A stretch of DNA of 64,000 nt from Poteriospumella lacustris (Eukaryota > Sar > Chrysophyceae > Chromulinales > Dinobryaceae), in the NCBI GenBank assembly GCA_008000375.1, contig SMOI01000100.1:43624-107623 (forward strand), read 5' to 3'. Under the pieces are notes generated by a model. The model did no database searches. It saw only the letters and a program-made list of their open reading frames with translations, and was not told the origin of the DNA. The translations under genes and the position numbers were made by a program. Shown in pieces: positions 31,418-42,031 of the stretch. Each line of letters begins with the position of its first letter. Positions within the stretch are counted from its first letter, which is position 1.

Positions 31418-33491
31418 TTACGCGCTGGTTTCGATCTCTTCGTGAATGAACAGACCGTTGTAAGAAATGCAAATAGGCACTTGCCAACGCTGCCACGGGA
31501 TGGAGAAGACCATGGCACTTTCGAAGCCGTCCTGCTTGCGGTACTGGTCCAGGCCGATGTCCGCGATGGACTTGAAGGACTTGTTGTCCTTCATCGGGTA
31601 CTATGCACACACATACACACACACATACAGAGAGAGGGACGTCACGGGCCGCCCAATCCACGTAGCGAATCGAAGCGGTGCTGACCTACCTTCTTGGTCA
31701 GCATCGTCCCTTTCTTGACCAGCACCGCGTTGAGAGTCCAATTGGTGTCCCAGGACGTGAAGCATCGATAATCCGGCTCCGACGAGCAGTCGCTGACGTA
31801 GGGTTTCTGGGCGGCCACTTGTCTGTCGCGGCAATAGAACGCAAACCTACACGACATCCAAACAGCGATTGCCGGGGTAACGATCGACGGCTCATTCGTG
31901 GTCCTCTTCGCTGTCGGTGGAACACGTACCAATTGCGTAAGCGATCGCCAGGCGCTTGGCTCTGCAGGTCAATGCCGTGATGGTCGCAGCTCTTGAAGGT
32001 GTTGCAGCCCTGTGAATAGGAAGAAAACGCGCCCGTTCAACGGCCTTCTGTGCATATGCAATGGCGGGTCTGGCTTCGCTGACCTGGTATCGACGTGAGT
32101 TCAGTCGGATGATTTCGATGCCGCTGTCCAAGAGGGCCGCGCCGCCGACCAACTCCATCTGCAGGTCGCGCAGCAGGAGCAGAGGCCCCCCAGACGATTA
32201 CACATGACCACACCTCGACGCAAGTCAACAATGAGCGGCCGCAGTTGGCTTACCATGGTGTTCTGGGGGCTGGACAGCACGTCCATCTTGAAGTCATTCT
32301 CCAGGAACAGCAAATACTCCGACTGGATCTGCGTCAGCGCGTAATAGAACGCGGCTCCGATCGTCCACACGTTGGACTTTGACATCTACGACAGAGGAAA
32401 TGCAGGTGTCGTCAAGGATCTGGTGCGTGGACCATCGCGGAGGGGGTAGGGGGTGCTCGGTACCTTGGAGCCGGGGACGTCTCTGGGCTGGACGATGCGG
32501 AAGCCGTGCTCCAGGGCGATGGCGACCTCTTGCGGGAGGGGGTCGTTCAAGATGGCGACGCGCTCAGTGACCATGTCCAGCAAACCCGACTGCTTCCATG
32601 ACCTCATGGAGTTCAGCAGCGTCATGGGTGTGTGGTAGCTCAAGGCCACCAGTGCAATGCCCCGCGACAAAAACGCTTGCTGCGCGTCCTCTCGGTCCTG
32701 CTTGGACAACGGGACGGATCCCGAACCCACCGCCGGGGTAGCGGCATAGCGGCTTCCGCAGTGCTTCGCTGAACTATTCGCTCCCAACTACACGAACAAG
32801 ACCGTCAGAATTGCCCGTTGTCGACTTCGGACGCGACGACAGCTGACCTCGAAGACCTCGCGCATCAGATTTCCCCCCTTCGGCCCCAACTGCTCCACTA
32901 AACTTCTGAACGATCCTCTGCTATTGATTCGAGAGGCATTGCTCTGACTGTCCCGCATCATTGTGGCCCACTTGGATCCCTCCATCTCGGCGAACGACTT
33001 CGGGTACGCGGATAAATCGAATCTACGGAAGGCCCCCGATAAGGGACCGTTGCTGGATACAGGGGCAGCAGAGCGACTGTTCACTTACTGTTGCAGCTCT
33101 TGCTGGGTCGGGACTCTTTTCAGGGTGGCAATGCGGTTGTTTTTGCCTCCGCGGAGAAGCACATACCGGCAGCCGTTGCTACAGAGACGCAGCGGTAAGT
33201 AGATCGCTCCATCGCGTTGCTGCTCATGACTTACTCCTCATACTTCTTGCAGATCTTCTTTGCATTCTCACACTGACTGTCAGTACACCGAAGATGGCAG
33301 GCACAGTTGGTGGCAAACATGTTGGACTCTTTGCACGAAAAGTGCAAAGCGATCTTGTTCTTGGGAAACTCATGGAAATTGTAGGTTTCCAGAGCTACAT
33401 CTGGCTCCACACCAACTACTTTAGAACTGAGAAAAATCAATTGAAAGAGTAGAGTCAGAAGCGGTAACAGAATTGTCGATCTCCACATCAT
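31418..33491 (-). CDS. Glycosyltransferase-like type II membrane protein, nine exons
   Basis: 490 residues from nine exons: 33491-33235, 33178-33089, 33022-32848, 32787-32464, 32385-32254, 32158-32084, 32009-31930, 31846-31690, 31600-31418; introns 56-89 nt, all in consistent phase. An N-terminal hydrophobic signal or anchor (ILLPLLTLLFQLIFLSS) precedes a short Cys-rich stretch (CKESNMFATNCACHLRC). The middle has a GT-A-like start (IALVALSYHTPMTLLNSM...AILNDPLPQEV), then NVWTIGAAFYYALTQIQSEY and LLFLENDFKMD, where END stands at the place of the metal-binding DxD. The C-terminal part contains FTSWDTNWTLNAVL and ends GLFIHEEIETSA. Probably a Golgi or ER enzyme adding sugar to protein or lipid; donor and acceptor are unknown. 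Confidence 0.65.
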
Positions 33492-33999
33492 ATTGGTTAT
33501 AGAATAATGACTGAGTCACCACAGACGCAAAGCCCTCACAGCTTCAGGTTCCCAAGTGCAATTCGTTATCTCTCGGTTGCGGCGAAATGACACACGAAAG
33601 GAATTCTGGGTCCCTATGTGGAATACTCGTATGCTTTCACGATGATCCCAATGCGGGCGGAAGGAATATGGAATACTTGATTGACTTCACTTTGTTTGGT
33701 TCACGGTTCATTTGATTTCGTCGTCGTCGTCATCATCCATCAACAGTCCGCAAAAATTGAAACGCTGTACACCGACGGATGACGTAAGGGCGAGAGACGT
33801 GCTCCCACACAATGACCGTCGTCGTCGTGTAGGGGCCTCAGGAGCGCCTTTGCTTTGTGACCGCAGACATCGGTCGCAAAGCAAACAAAGTTGTCATTCA
33901 CGTTTGCCAACTGTGTGAAGAACCGCCAACCGGTAACAGCCAATACAATCAAGAGCTTATCACCCACATTATCATTCACTGAACCAAAGCAAGTGAGAG
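33492..33999. promoter_or_regulatory. Divergent intergenic region, glycosyltransferase-like / Nup50
   Basis: 508 bases between head-to-head genes. An open frame at 33740-34015 (minus) overlaps the Nup50 start and has no recognisable features. A GTCGTC microsatellite lies near 33718-33735. Confidence 0.35.
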
Positions 34000-35700
34000 A
34001 TGAAGAAACGGGCAATTGAGGGAGATCATATGTCGAGAGTACGTCACGAACTGACTAGCATAGTGTGCGGTAACTGATCAAAACCTTTCTCAAAAACAGG
34101 AACAATTTGAATCTCGAGATGATAGCGGCGACGAGGACAATGATCCCGGGCATTTTTCTCGCGCCAATGACCAGGAATTGGCGGGCCGAAAACGATTGAC
34201 TTTGAAGTATGTTCAGCCTGTCAGCCGTGTGCTCCCACTCAAAACTTAACTCATTCGTGATTTAGAAAAAGAGACTCCAGCTCCAGTGCAGGTGCAGGAG
34301 CTGTCCCAAATCCATTTGCTTCTGCGTTTGGAGCGAAGCCAGCGGCGACGTCAAATCCTTTCGCCAGCACCGTTCTGACGACGCCTGCGCCAACAACACA
34401 GCCGTCGAATCCCTTCAAGGGCTTCAATGAACTCACTGCCCCATCATCATCCGCATCCCTTCCTTCTTTTGGTGGCTTTCAGCCCGCCCCAGTTGCTCCG
34501 GCTGTCTCGTTCGCTGCCTCTTCGACAACGGTGTCCACTGCCGCCCCGGCCAGTTCTTCTGCGACCTCCAACAACAGTAGCAGCAGCAACAGTGAGTTCC
34601 AAAAGAAAATGAAGAAGTTGAACGAGTCGTTTCTTCGTTGGGCTGAGCGCCAAGTCAAGGAGAACGCCGTGGCGATTTGGAAGGACGGCGTCAAGGACTA
34701 CTTGAAGCACCAAGAAGCGCTCCGACAAAAGTACGGCGTGACGGATGACAACGACCAGTCGGTCAGCAGCGTACCCACCGCAGTTAAGGCCGACGCTCCA
34801 AAAGTACCTACTATTCCGTTTTCGTTCGTCATCGGCGCTCCGCCTGCTGCATCATCGGCGCCCAAAACGAATCCTATTGCCCCACCAGCTGCTCCCGCTG
34901 CTGAGACGGGCTCCAAGTCCTTCGCGTCTTCTTTGTCCACTGCAACTGCGACGAATGCTTCCAGCGAGTCCGCTGCTCCGAAGTCATTTTCGTTCGCTCT
35001 CCCTACTGCAGCGCCATCGGCGGCCTCCACGTCAACTGAGGCCCCCAAGAGCTTCTCCTTCTCGCTGCCCGCCACGGCCCCCGCCACAACGGGCAGTGCC
35101 GCGCCCTTCTCGTTTGGCGCACCGGCGGCGGCACCGGCATCTGCTGGTACTTTCAACTTTTCTCTTCCCACGGCCGCTCCCACGGCGAATCCATTCGGAG
35201 CTGCGAGTGGATTCTCCGCGCCCGCTAATCCTTTCGCTGTGAAGGCCACGCCGGCTGCCCCGCAGACAGGTGAAGATGGCGAAGGAGGAGAAGGTGGGGA
35301 TGAAGAAGGAGAACCTATTTTGGCGCCCGAAAAGGTGCTGCGCAACGATCAAGACAAGGACGAGATCGTCCTCGAGGTGCCGTGCAAGCTGTTCAATTAC
35401 AACAAGACGGACAACGAGTGGAAGGACACGGGAAAGGGCAACTTGCGCGTGACCCAAGACCCTGCCACAAAGAAGAAGCGCATGGTGATGCGCAACGGCA
35501 CTGGAAAGATTGTGCTGAATGCCGCGTTTTTCAAAACGTTCAAAGTGGAGAAGGTGAAGACGGGATTGAAGTTCTCCGCCTTCGTGGCGCATGAAACCAC
35601 TGGTGACACGGAATTCAAGATGTTTATGCTCAAGCTCAACGATGCCAATGCTGAGAAGCTCAAGGCAGAAATGGAGAAGGCAGTCCAGGAGCTGCAGTAG
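34000..35700 (+). CDS. NUP50: Nup50/Nup2-type nucleoporin with Ran-binding domain
   Basis: Nuclear-basket nucleoporin that helps release and recycle importin alpha and cargo through Ran. 526 residues; exons 34000-34038, 34100-34206, 34266-35700. The first exon codes for only 13 residues (MKKRAIEGDHMSR). Exon 2 reads SGDEDNDPGHFSRANDQELAGRK, matching the N-terminal Nup50 pattern (G-x-F-x2-A-x4-L-x2-R) that binds importin alpha. The middle is rich in SNPF, FSFAL and FSFGAP repeats (FG-type). The last about 125 residues are a RanBP1-like domain (KLFNYNKTDNEWKDTGKGNLRV...RMVMRNGTGKIVLNA). All the expected parts are present in the expected order. Confidence 0.92.
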
Positions 35701-36060
35701 GCTTCGGAACCTTCCTTGTATGATTCCCTTGTAACTACCACACACAGACACCCTCATCTGTTGATCACCCACTGCTAAGTCCTGTTTCGCCATCACCTGA
35801 AGGGTGGTTCTAAAGATCCAAGATACCAACTGAGAAGGACCACAGAGCAATAGACCTATTTTGTTTTGGAACTCTTGAAAGTCTTTGTGGGTTTGATGTG
35901 TTTTCTTACCTTAGTAATTAGCAGCTTCTTCGAATTACAAGAAAGGAGTGAAATAACCGTTTCTACAGCCAAAACGTATTATACTTGAAGCACCGAGAGA
36001 AAATATCCCCTCGGTATCCCAGCGGAACATGATTTTCTGCGAGTGTAGAGCGGAAGACAT
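35701..36060. other. 3' flanks of convergent Nup50 and EF-1alpha genes
   Basis: 360 bases between two stop codons. Nothing that codes is recognised; AT-rich toward 35870-35990. Confidence 0.4.
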
Positions 36061-37386
36061 TTACTTCTTCTTGGCAGCCTTGCCCTTGGCCTCCTCCTTC
36101 TTGACGACGGACTTGATGACACCGACGGCAACGGTCTGACGCATATCACGGACGGCGAAACGACCCAAAGGCGGGTAGTCAGCGAAGGTCTCGACAACCA
36201 TGGGCTTGGTGGGCTCAAGGGTGACCATGCAGGCATCACCAGACTTGACGAACTTGGGGTTCATTTCCATGGACTTGCCGGTACGACGGTCCATCTTCTC
36301 GTCAATGTTCTTGAACTTGGTGGCGATGTGGCAGGTGTGGCAATCCAAGACAGGGGTGTAACCGTTCTGGATCTGGCCAGGGTGAGACATGATGATCACC
36401 TGAGCCTGGAAGGTCTCAACACCCTTGGCAGGGTCCTCGTTGGCGTTGGAGGCAACATAACCACGCTTGATATCCTTGACGGCAATGTTCTTGCAGTTGA
36501 AGCCAACGTTGTCACCAGGGACGGCCTCAGCGAGGGCCTCGTGGTGCATCTCGACGGACTTAACTTCAGTGGTCAAACCGATAGGACCGAAGCTGACGGT
36601 CATGTTAGGCTTCAAGATACCAGTCTCGACACGGCCGACAGGGACAGTACCGATACCACCGATCTTGTAGACGTCCTGAAGAGGAAGACGAAGGGGCTTG
36701 TCGGTAGGTCTCTTAGGAGGGGTGACCAAGTCCAAGGCCTCAAGGAGGTAAGGACCCTTGTACCAAGGCATGTTGGTGGAGCGCTCGATCATGTTGTCAC
36801 CGACCCAACCGGAGATGGGGACGAAGTTGATCTTGGCAGGCTTGTATCCGACCTTCTTCAAGTAGGAAGACACCTCCTCCTTGATATCGTTGTAACGAGA
36901 CTCGGAGTACTGGCAAGAATCCATCTTGTTCAAGGCGACGATCATCTGGGCGACACCAAGGGTGAAGGCCAAAAGAGCGTGCTCCTTGGTCTGACCTTCG
37001 GCAGCCCAGCCACCCTCGAAACCACCAGGGGCAGAGTCAATGACCAAGATGGCAACGTCAGCCTGGGAGGTACCGGTAATCATGTTCTTGATGAAATCAC
37101 GGTGACCAGGGGCGTCAATGACGGTGAAAGAGTACTTGGGGGACTCGAACTTCCACAAGGCGATATCGATGGTGATACCACGCTCACGCTCGGCCTTGAG
37201 GTTATCAAGGACCCAGGCGTACTTGAAAGAGGACTTGCCCATCTCGGCAGCCTCCTTCTCGTACTTCTCGATGGTACGCTTGTCGATACCACCGCACTTG
37301 TAGATCAAGTGACCAGTGGTGGTGGACTTACCGGCATCGACGTGGCCGATGACGACGAGGGAAACGTGGACCTTATCCTTAGGCAT
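36061..37386 (-). CDS. EEF1A: Translation elongation factor 1-alpha
   Basis: GTPase that delivers aminoacyl-tRNA to the ribosome. 441 residues, one exon. The start [20 protein letters not shown] (37386) is the universal EF-1alpha start; the frame is open further upstream but that extension is not conserved. G1 GHVDAGKS is at 14-21, DAPGH and NKMD motifs are present, and the C-terminus is a lysine-rich tail ([11 protein letters not shown]). Presence of canonical EF-1alpha argues against lineages that use only EFL. Codon use is markedly restricted to C-ending codons, as expected for a highly expressed gene. Only one copy is in the window, in contrast to eIF5A and eIF3g. Confidence 0.98.
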   Translation of the reverse strand: MPKDKVHVSLVVIGHVDAGKSTTTGHLIYKCGGIDKRTIEKYEKEAAEMGKSSFKYAWVLDNLKAERERGITIDIALWKFESPKYSFTVIDAPGHRDFIKNMITGTSQADVAILVIDSAPGGFEGGWAAEGQTKEHALLAFTLGVAQMIVALNKMDSCQYSESRYNDIKEEVSSYLKKVGYKPAKINFVPISGWVGDNMIERSTNMPWYKGPYLLEALDLVTPPKRPTDKPLRLPLQDVYKIGGIGTVPVGRVETGILKPNMTVSFGPIGLTTEVKSVEMHHEALAEAVPGDNVGFNCKNIAVKDIKRGYVASNANEDPAKGVETFQAQVIIMSHPGQIQNGYTPVLDCHTCHIATKFKNIDEKMDRRTGKSMEMNPKFVKSGDACMVTLEPTKPMVVETFADYPPLGRFAVRDMRQTVAVGVIKSVVKKEEAKGKAAKKK

Positions 37387-38961
37387 TTTGAAGGTATATA
37401 CTAAGACTAAGAAGCTGCAATTGCTTTGTAAATCGAGAAGCCAACGACAGTCGTGAAATCGTCCAGTGAATCTCGTGACGCATGTCGTGAGGCACCACAA
37501 ACTCACTCCTGCGGATCCGAGCCATTGAAATGCTGTTGGCTCCGTCGCCGCAGGCCGGACAATCGTATCTTCATGAGACACGGCTGTTTGAGCCCGCCAG
37601 CGGACTTGTCGCCAAAAGTCCGTCTGTTCATGCCAACCTTTCGAAACGACGTCATCACCACAAAGAAGACCAATGTTGAACCTTTATTCACGACCAGCAA
37701 TTTTCTTTGTATTCGTGGTGAGCAAGAGATATAGGCTTGGACTCCATCATTTCTCCCAATATCGTTGAAAGTGGGAGAACCGTTGGAAAATTGATTGTTT
37801 GACTCATGGACGTGGCAAAGTTACTGAGAGCAGATGTAGATAGTTTGTGACGGCTTGCAATCCGTTTTCATCAAAATTGTCCTGATGGAAGAGTCCACCT
37901 TCGCCTCATCCATATTCCGATGTCTTGATGCGGGTTCTTGTGGGCTGCAGCTCCCCAGCATGTTGGAATGACGCTTTGTGAATTGTCCGTCGTATTTCAT
38001 TTGCCCCGCTGGCTTCGTTGGCGTTGCGATCATTATGTTCAGCGTTGAGCACAGCCTATCGAGACCATATTGTTTTTACCTATGGCATGGGAATTGTTCC
38101 ATAAACTCGAGGTTCATGGAGATTGCGTGTCGAGTGTCGACCATGCAGTCTCGTCTTGCAGTAGTAAATGATCTTCTTTTCTTTCGTTGTACTTTCTATC
38201 AGTACGTATGATCTAAATGTTGGTATTATTCTCTTTGGGTTTGCCAGGAGCACAGTTTCTCAGTTGCAAATCACATCTGCACACTGATCCGAAGAGGGCC
38301 TGCTAGCTGCTGAAAAACGGTCGGGTGTGAGGCATCAACGGATGAGACATCGGTCATAAGAGTCGTCGCACATGAGCTCGATCATTATTGCCAACACGTG
38401 AGATGAGAATGCTCCATCCGAATCGGGCAGGTATCACCCGCTCGCGACCGAATGTTGACGTCGTGGTAGCCCAAAGTACTTCGATGAAATTACCGGAATG
38501 GCGCTCAATGACCCAGTCGAGCATATTGAGATTCTTTTGATCGATGATGGAAACGCCACTTAGGATTAAGGGGTGCCACTTCCTGTGTCACATATTGGCG
38601 CTACTATGGCTTCATTCCCTTCTTTTCTTTCCTCTCCGAAGTTTGTGGTAACAACGTCTAACTAAATGTGTTCCTCCTTTCAAGCCATCTTCAACGAAAT
38701 TGCTGTTGAGTATGAGTATCCAACAATCATATGTACAACTATGGTTGTGGCATGATGGACGATGGTGCTGTTGCCAAAACGATGAGCGATATCCTTTCGT
38801 AATGTGAACGGTCGGATAGGATACCAGCAGGATATGTTCTTAACCAGAACAAACCTAAGAAATTTTTTATGGACTACAAATGTTCTTTCTTAAATTTACA
38901 TACAATATTTTTACAGTCCGGAGATCAACTTCAGAATTCCAACGAGACATACAACACCAGG
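37387..38961. other. 1.6 kb gene-poor region upstream of EF-1alpha
   Basis: The longest gap in the window. The left end must hold the EF-1alpha promoter and leader (pyrimidine-rich near 37390-37440). Elsewhere only short unconvincing frames occur. A 27-codon frame at about 38483-38562 codes for VEHIEILLIDDGNAT, which resembles the start of a GT2 glycosyltransferase but ends at once; if anything it is a fragment. Confidence 0.4.
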
Positions 38962-39348
38962 TTATTCGATCAGCAGTGTAACGTAGCCATTCCACTGCTT
39001 GGAAGTGAGTGTCTTCCCTGTTGTCGATAGATTCGATGGAAGCGAGATTTCCATCTTTTTATCTCCAGTTCGAAGCTGGAGTGTGTTTCCTTTGGAGTAT
39101 AGTTCGCACTCGCCGTCATTCTCAAGCTTTACAATTACCCAAACCTTTCCTTTTTCCGTCTCGTAGATTGCATATTCTCCAGGATTTAATTTCTCGACTA
39201 TCTCTATGTTGTCTTCCCTCAATATCGCACTCCAGTCAAAAGTCGAATAATCCAAAGGCTGCGTCTCCTTCTTTTGAACTGTCGAACCTGCGGACGTATC
39301 AAAACTTCCATCCTCTCCAACTTCCAAAACTTCTGCAACACCTGACAT
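38962..39348 (-). CDS. Hypothetical protein, 128 residues
   Basis: One open frame, start MSGVAEVLEVGEDGS, ends GYVTLLIE. Acidic N-terminal part, then alternating hydrophobic and charged sequence (YAIYETEKGKVWVIVKLE, TLQLRTGDKKMEISLP) that would suit a small beta-rich domain. It contains FDWSAIL and SKQWNGYVTL, which look like ordered structure and not chance. I do not recognise a family. It lies head to head with eIF3g copy A, about 400 bases apart. Confidence 0.55.
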   Translation of the reverse strand: MSGVAEVLEVGEDGSFDTSAGSTVQKKETQPLDYSTFDWSAILREDNIEIVEKLNPGEYAIYETEKGKVWVIVKLENDGECELYSKGNTLQLRTGDKKMEISLPSNLSTTGKTLTSKQWNGYVTLLIE

Positions 39349-39745
39349 TTCTATACAACCTCGCTACTTGATGAAGAGTGGTCAATTGTTCGAATATAAG
39401 AAAAATGATACATTATGACTTCGTGGTTTGGTCAGTAAAAAACTAGTTGAGGTGCCTTCACAAACCGAGGCCTGCAGAGAAACGGCAGCAAACAAAAAGT
39501 TGAAACGCCTTTCGTCCGGAGCCTTTCATTTCTCGATGACCGACGGATGCAAATGCTAGGTCAGCTTCGCTGTGGTCCTTCCCTCGTCGCAGCCTGTCGC
39601 CCACTGCCAACTTCGAACAGCAGGACCAGGCCTCATCGATTGGGATTGGTAAGTATTCTCCGCCACCTTCTCGCGGTTCTTCGCTTCTCGGACCATCGGG
39701 GTCACCTTCACAATACGAGGTTTTCATCATATATTCTGTTGAAAA
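39349..39745. promoter_or_regulatory. Divergent intergenic region; right part is the eIF3g-A promoter arm
   Basis: From 39502 to 39745 the sequence is shared with the flank of eIF3g copy B (42032-42275), so both eIF3g genes have the same immediate 244 bases upstream of the start codon. The left 150 bases are unique to this side. Confidence 0.5.
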
Positions 39746-40659
39746 ATGAGTAAAACTGCTGACCCGAAGCGCTGGGGCGAAGAGGATGAGGAGGACGAGT
39801 CTCCTGTAAGTTGCATTGACAGAAGTCCTCACTAACACTCCTTCACGTCTCACCACGAGCTGTTGTTGCTATTTTGCTGTGATCACTATAGGCCCAGACC
39901 CCCGCTAACCCTGTGAGATCTAAGGCCACCAAAGAAATTCGCATCCGAGTACCGAAGGTGTGCCTCGCTCGCCGTGATTTGCCTCGGTTTGGAGAAGCAA
40001 AGCTTGGCGAAGAAAACGTCACGTTGCGCTCGAATGACTTCATCAACATGGAACATCCTCAAGATCAAATTATGGAGGAGGCCGACGACTCTGTTTTCGG
40101 AAAGACCCTGCTTGCCTCAATCTCCAACAAAATGGCCCAGAAAGATGCGACCGACGACAAAGAGAAGGACGAAGAATTGCCCTCTGAGAAGACGACAACT
40201 CATGCGGCTAAGTATGTCGCACCTGGTGCTCGTGGAGGCGCTGCGGCCTCTTCATCATCTGCCAGCGGAGAAAAGGATGGAACGGAGACGACGCTTCGTG
40301 TTTCCAACTTGTCGAAGAATGTCTCGGAGGACGACATGTACGAGCTGTTCGGCCGCTTCGGTCGCATCCACCGTCTGTCATTGCCCAAGGTGGAGAATGC
40401 CTTTGGCGAGAAGATCCCGCGCGGATTTGCCTACGTTGGCTATTTCCGTCGTGAGGATGCAGAGGCTGCCATGGCTGCTTTGGACGGCCACGGTTACGAC
40501 CACTTGATTCTCAAGATCGAATGGGCGAAGCCAAACGCTGGCGGCGGAGGCGGAGGCGGCGGAATGAACGCACCGAACGTGTATCGTTCTGGATACGGAC
40601 AGAAGCTTGCGCAGGACACAACGGAAAAGGCGGTGTTCCACTCAACGAAAGGATCGTAG
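39746..40659 (+). CDS. EIF3G: eIF3g-like translation initiation factor, copy A
   Basis: Subunit g of initiation factor 3, an RNA-binding subunit involved in scanning and reinitiation. 275 residues; exon 1 39746-39805 codes for MSKTADPKRWGEEDEEDESP, intron 39806-39891, exon 2 39892-40659. The N-terminal acidic segment with RWGEEDE, the KYVAPGAR linker and a C-terminal RRM (LRVSNLSKNVSEDDMYELFG...GFAYVGYF) are in the order expected for eIF3g. The CCHC zinc knuckle normally between linker and N-terminal part is not visible; only one Cys remains in that zone (VPKVCLARRDLP). A generic RRM protein is the alternative. Confidence 0.8.
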
Positions 40660-41117
40660 ATCCTTTCCGGTGGTTTCTGTCCTTCCCCTTTATGAAATTG
40701 TCTTTGTCTTTACTTTTTCTTCTTGTGGTGCCGATATACCACTTTCCTGTATTTTCTAACTGAAAAGTCATTTTCTCCTGAGAATGTTTCTCTTGTGTCT
40801 CAGTTCTGCGACAGTTCTTTTTGAGGATAAAGGGTCAGGGATAGCGAAAGCAGAAGTCGATTGTTGTTTCCAATATCGAACGTAGAATTCTCTATTATCG
40901 TTTAATCAATGCAGTGGGTGGACTGGTGCTCCTTAACCAGCCAGGAAGAACATCAAGAACTAAAGCGATGACACAACACAGAGCGAGATTCGAGAGAGAA
41001 AGCCGGCTTTCCTTAGATTTTACAAGACAGTGGTATATCGGCACCACAAGACATACCAGCATTAATTTCAAATAGACAATTTCATAAAGGGGAAGGACAG
41101 AAACCACCGGAAAGGAT
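40660..41117. other. Spacer between convergent eIF3g genes
   Basis: 458 bases between stop codons. The outer about 44 bases on each side belong to the identical arms; the central part has diverged except for the 22-base block noted with the palindrome. It holds both 3' untranslated regions. Confidence 0.6.
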
Positions 41118-42031
41118 CTACGATCCTTTCGTTGAGTGGAACACCGCCTTTTCCGTTGTGTCCTGCGCAAGCTTCTGTCCGTATCCAGAACGATACACGT
41201 TCGGTGCGTTCATTCCGCCGCCTCCGCCTCCGCCGCCAGCGTTTGGCTTCGCCCATTCGATCTTGAGAATCAAGTGGTCGTAACCGTGGCCGTCCAAAGC
41301 AGCCATGGCAGCCTCTGCATCCTCACGACGGAAATAGCCAACGTAGGCAAATCCGCGCGGGATCTTCTCGCCAAAGGCATTCTCCACCTTGGGCAATGAC
41401 AGACGGTGGATGCGACCGAAGCGGCCGAACAGCTCGTACATGTCGTCCTCCGAGACATTCTTCGACAAGTTGGAAACACGAAGCGTCGTCTCCGTTCCAT
41501 CCTTTTCTCCGCTGGCAGATGATGAAGAGGCCGCAGCGCCTCCACGAGCACCAGGTGCGACATACTTAGCCGCATGAGTTGTCGTCTTCTCAGAGGGCAA
41601 TTCTTCGTCCTTCTCTTTGTCGTCGGTCGCATCTTTCTGGGCCATTTTGTTGGAGATTGAGGCAAGCAGGGTCTTTCCGAAAACAGAGTCGTCGGCCTCC
41701 TCCATAATTTGATCTTGAGGATGTTCCATGTTGATGAAGTCATTCGAGCGCAACGTGACGTTTTCTTCGCCAAGCTTTGCTTCTCCAAACCGAGGCAAAT
41801 CACGGCGAGCGAGGCACACCTTCGGTACTCGGATGCGAATTTCTTTGGTGGCCTTAGATCTCACAGGGTTAGCGGGGGTCTGGGCCTATAGTGATCACAG
41901 CAAAATAGCAACAACAGCTCGTGGTGAGACGTGAAGGAGTGTTAGTGAGGACTTCTGTCAATGCAACTTACAGGAGACTCGTCCTCCTCATCCTCTTCGC
42001 CCCAGCGCTTCGGGTCAGCAGTTTTACTCAT
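41118..42031 (-). CDS. EIF3G: eIF3g-like translation initiation factor, copy B
   Basis: Inverted duplicate of copy A with the same exon structure: 42031-41972 and 41885-41118, intron 41886-41971. The predicted 275-residue protein is identical to that of copy A, and the intron sequence is identical too, so there is no coding evidence for functional divergence. The 244 bases upstream are shared, but distal upstream sequence differs, so the two copies may be regulated differently. Confidence 0.8.

Noticed and set aside
36328-37404. Plus-strand open frame of 358 codons opposite EF-1alpha
   Set aside because: It lies fully antisense to a very well conserved gene and shows no domain; codon bias of EF-1alpha removes antisense stops.
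38483-38562. Fragment resembling the start of a GT2 glycosyltransferase (IEILLIDDG)
   Set aside because: Only about 15 residues, followed at once by a stop, with no second motif in any frame nearby; a chance match is likely.
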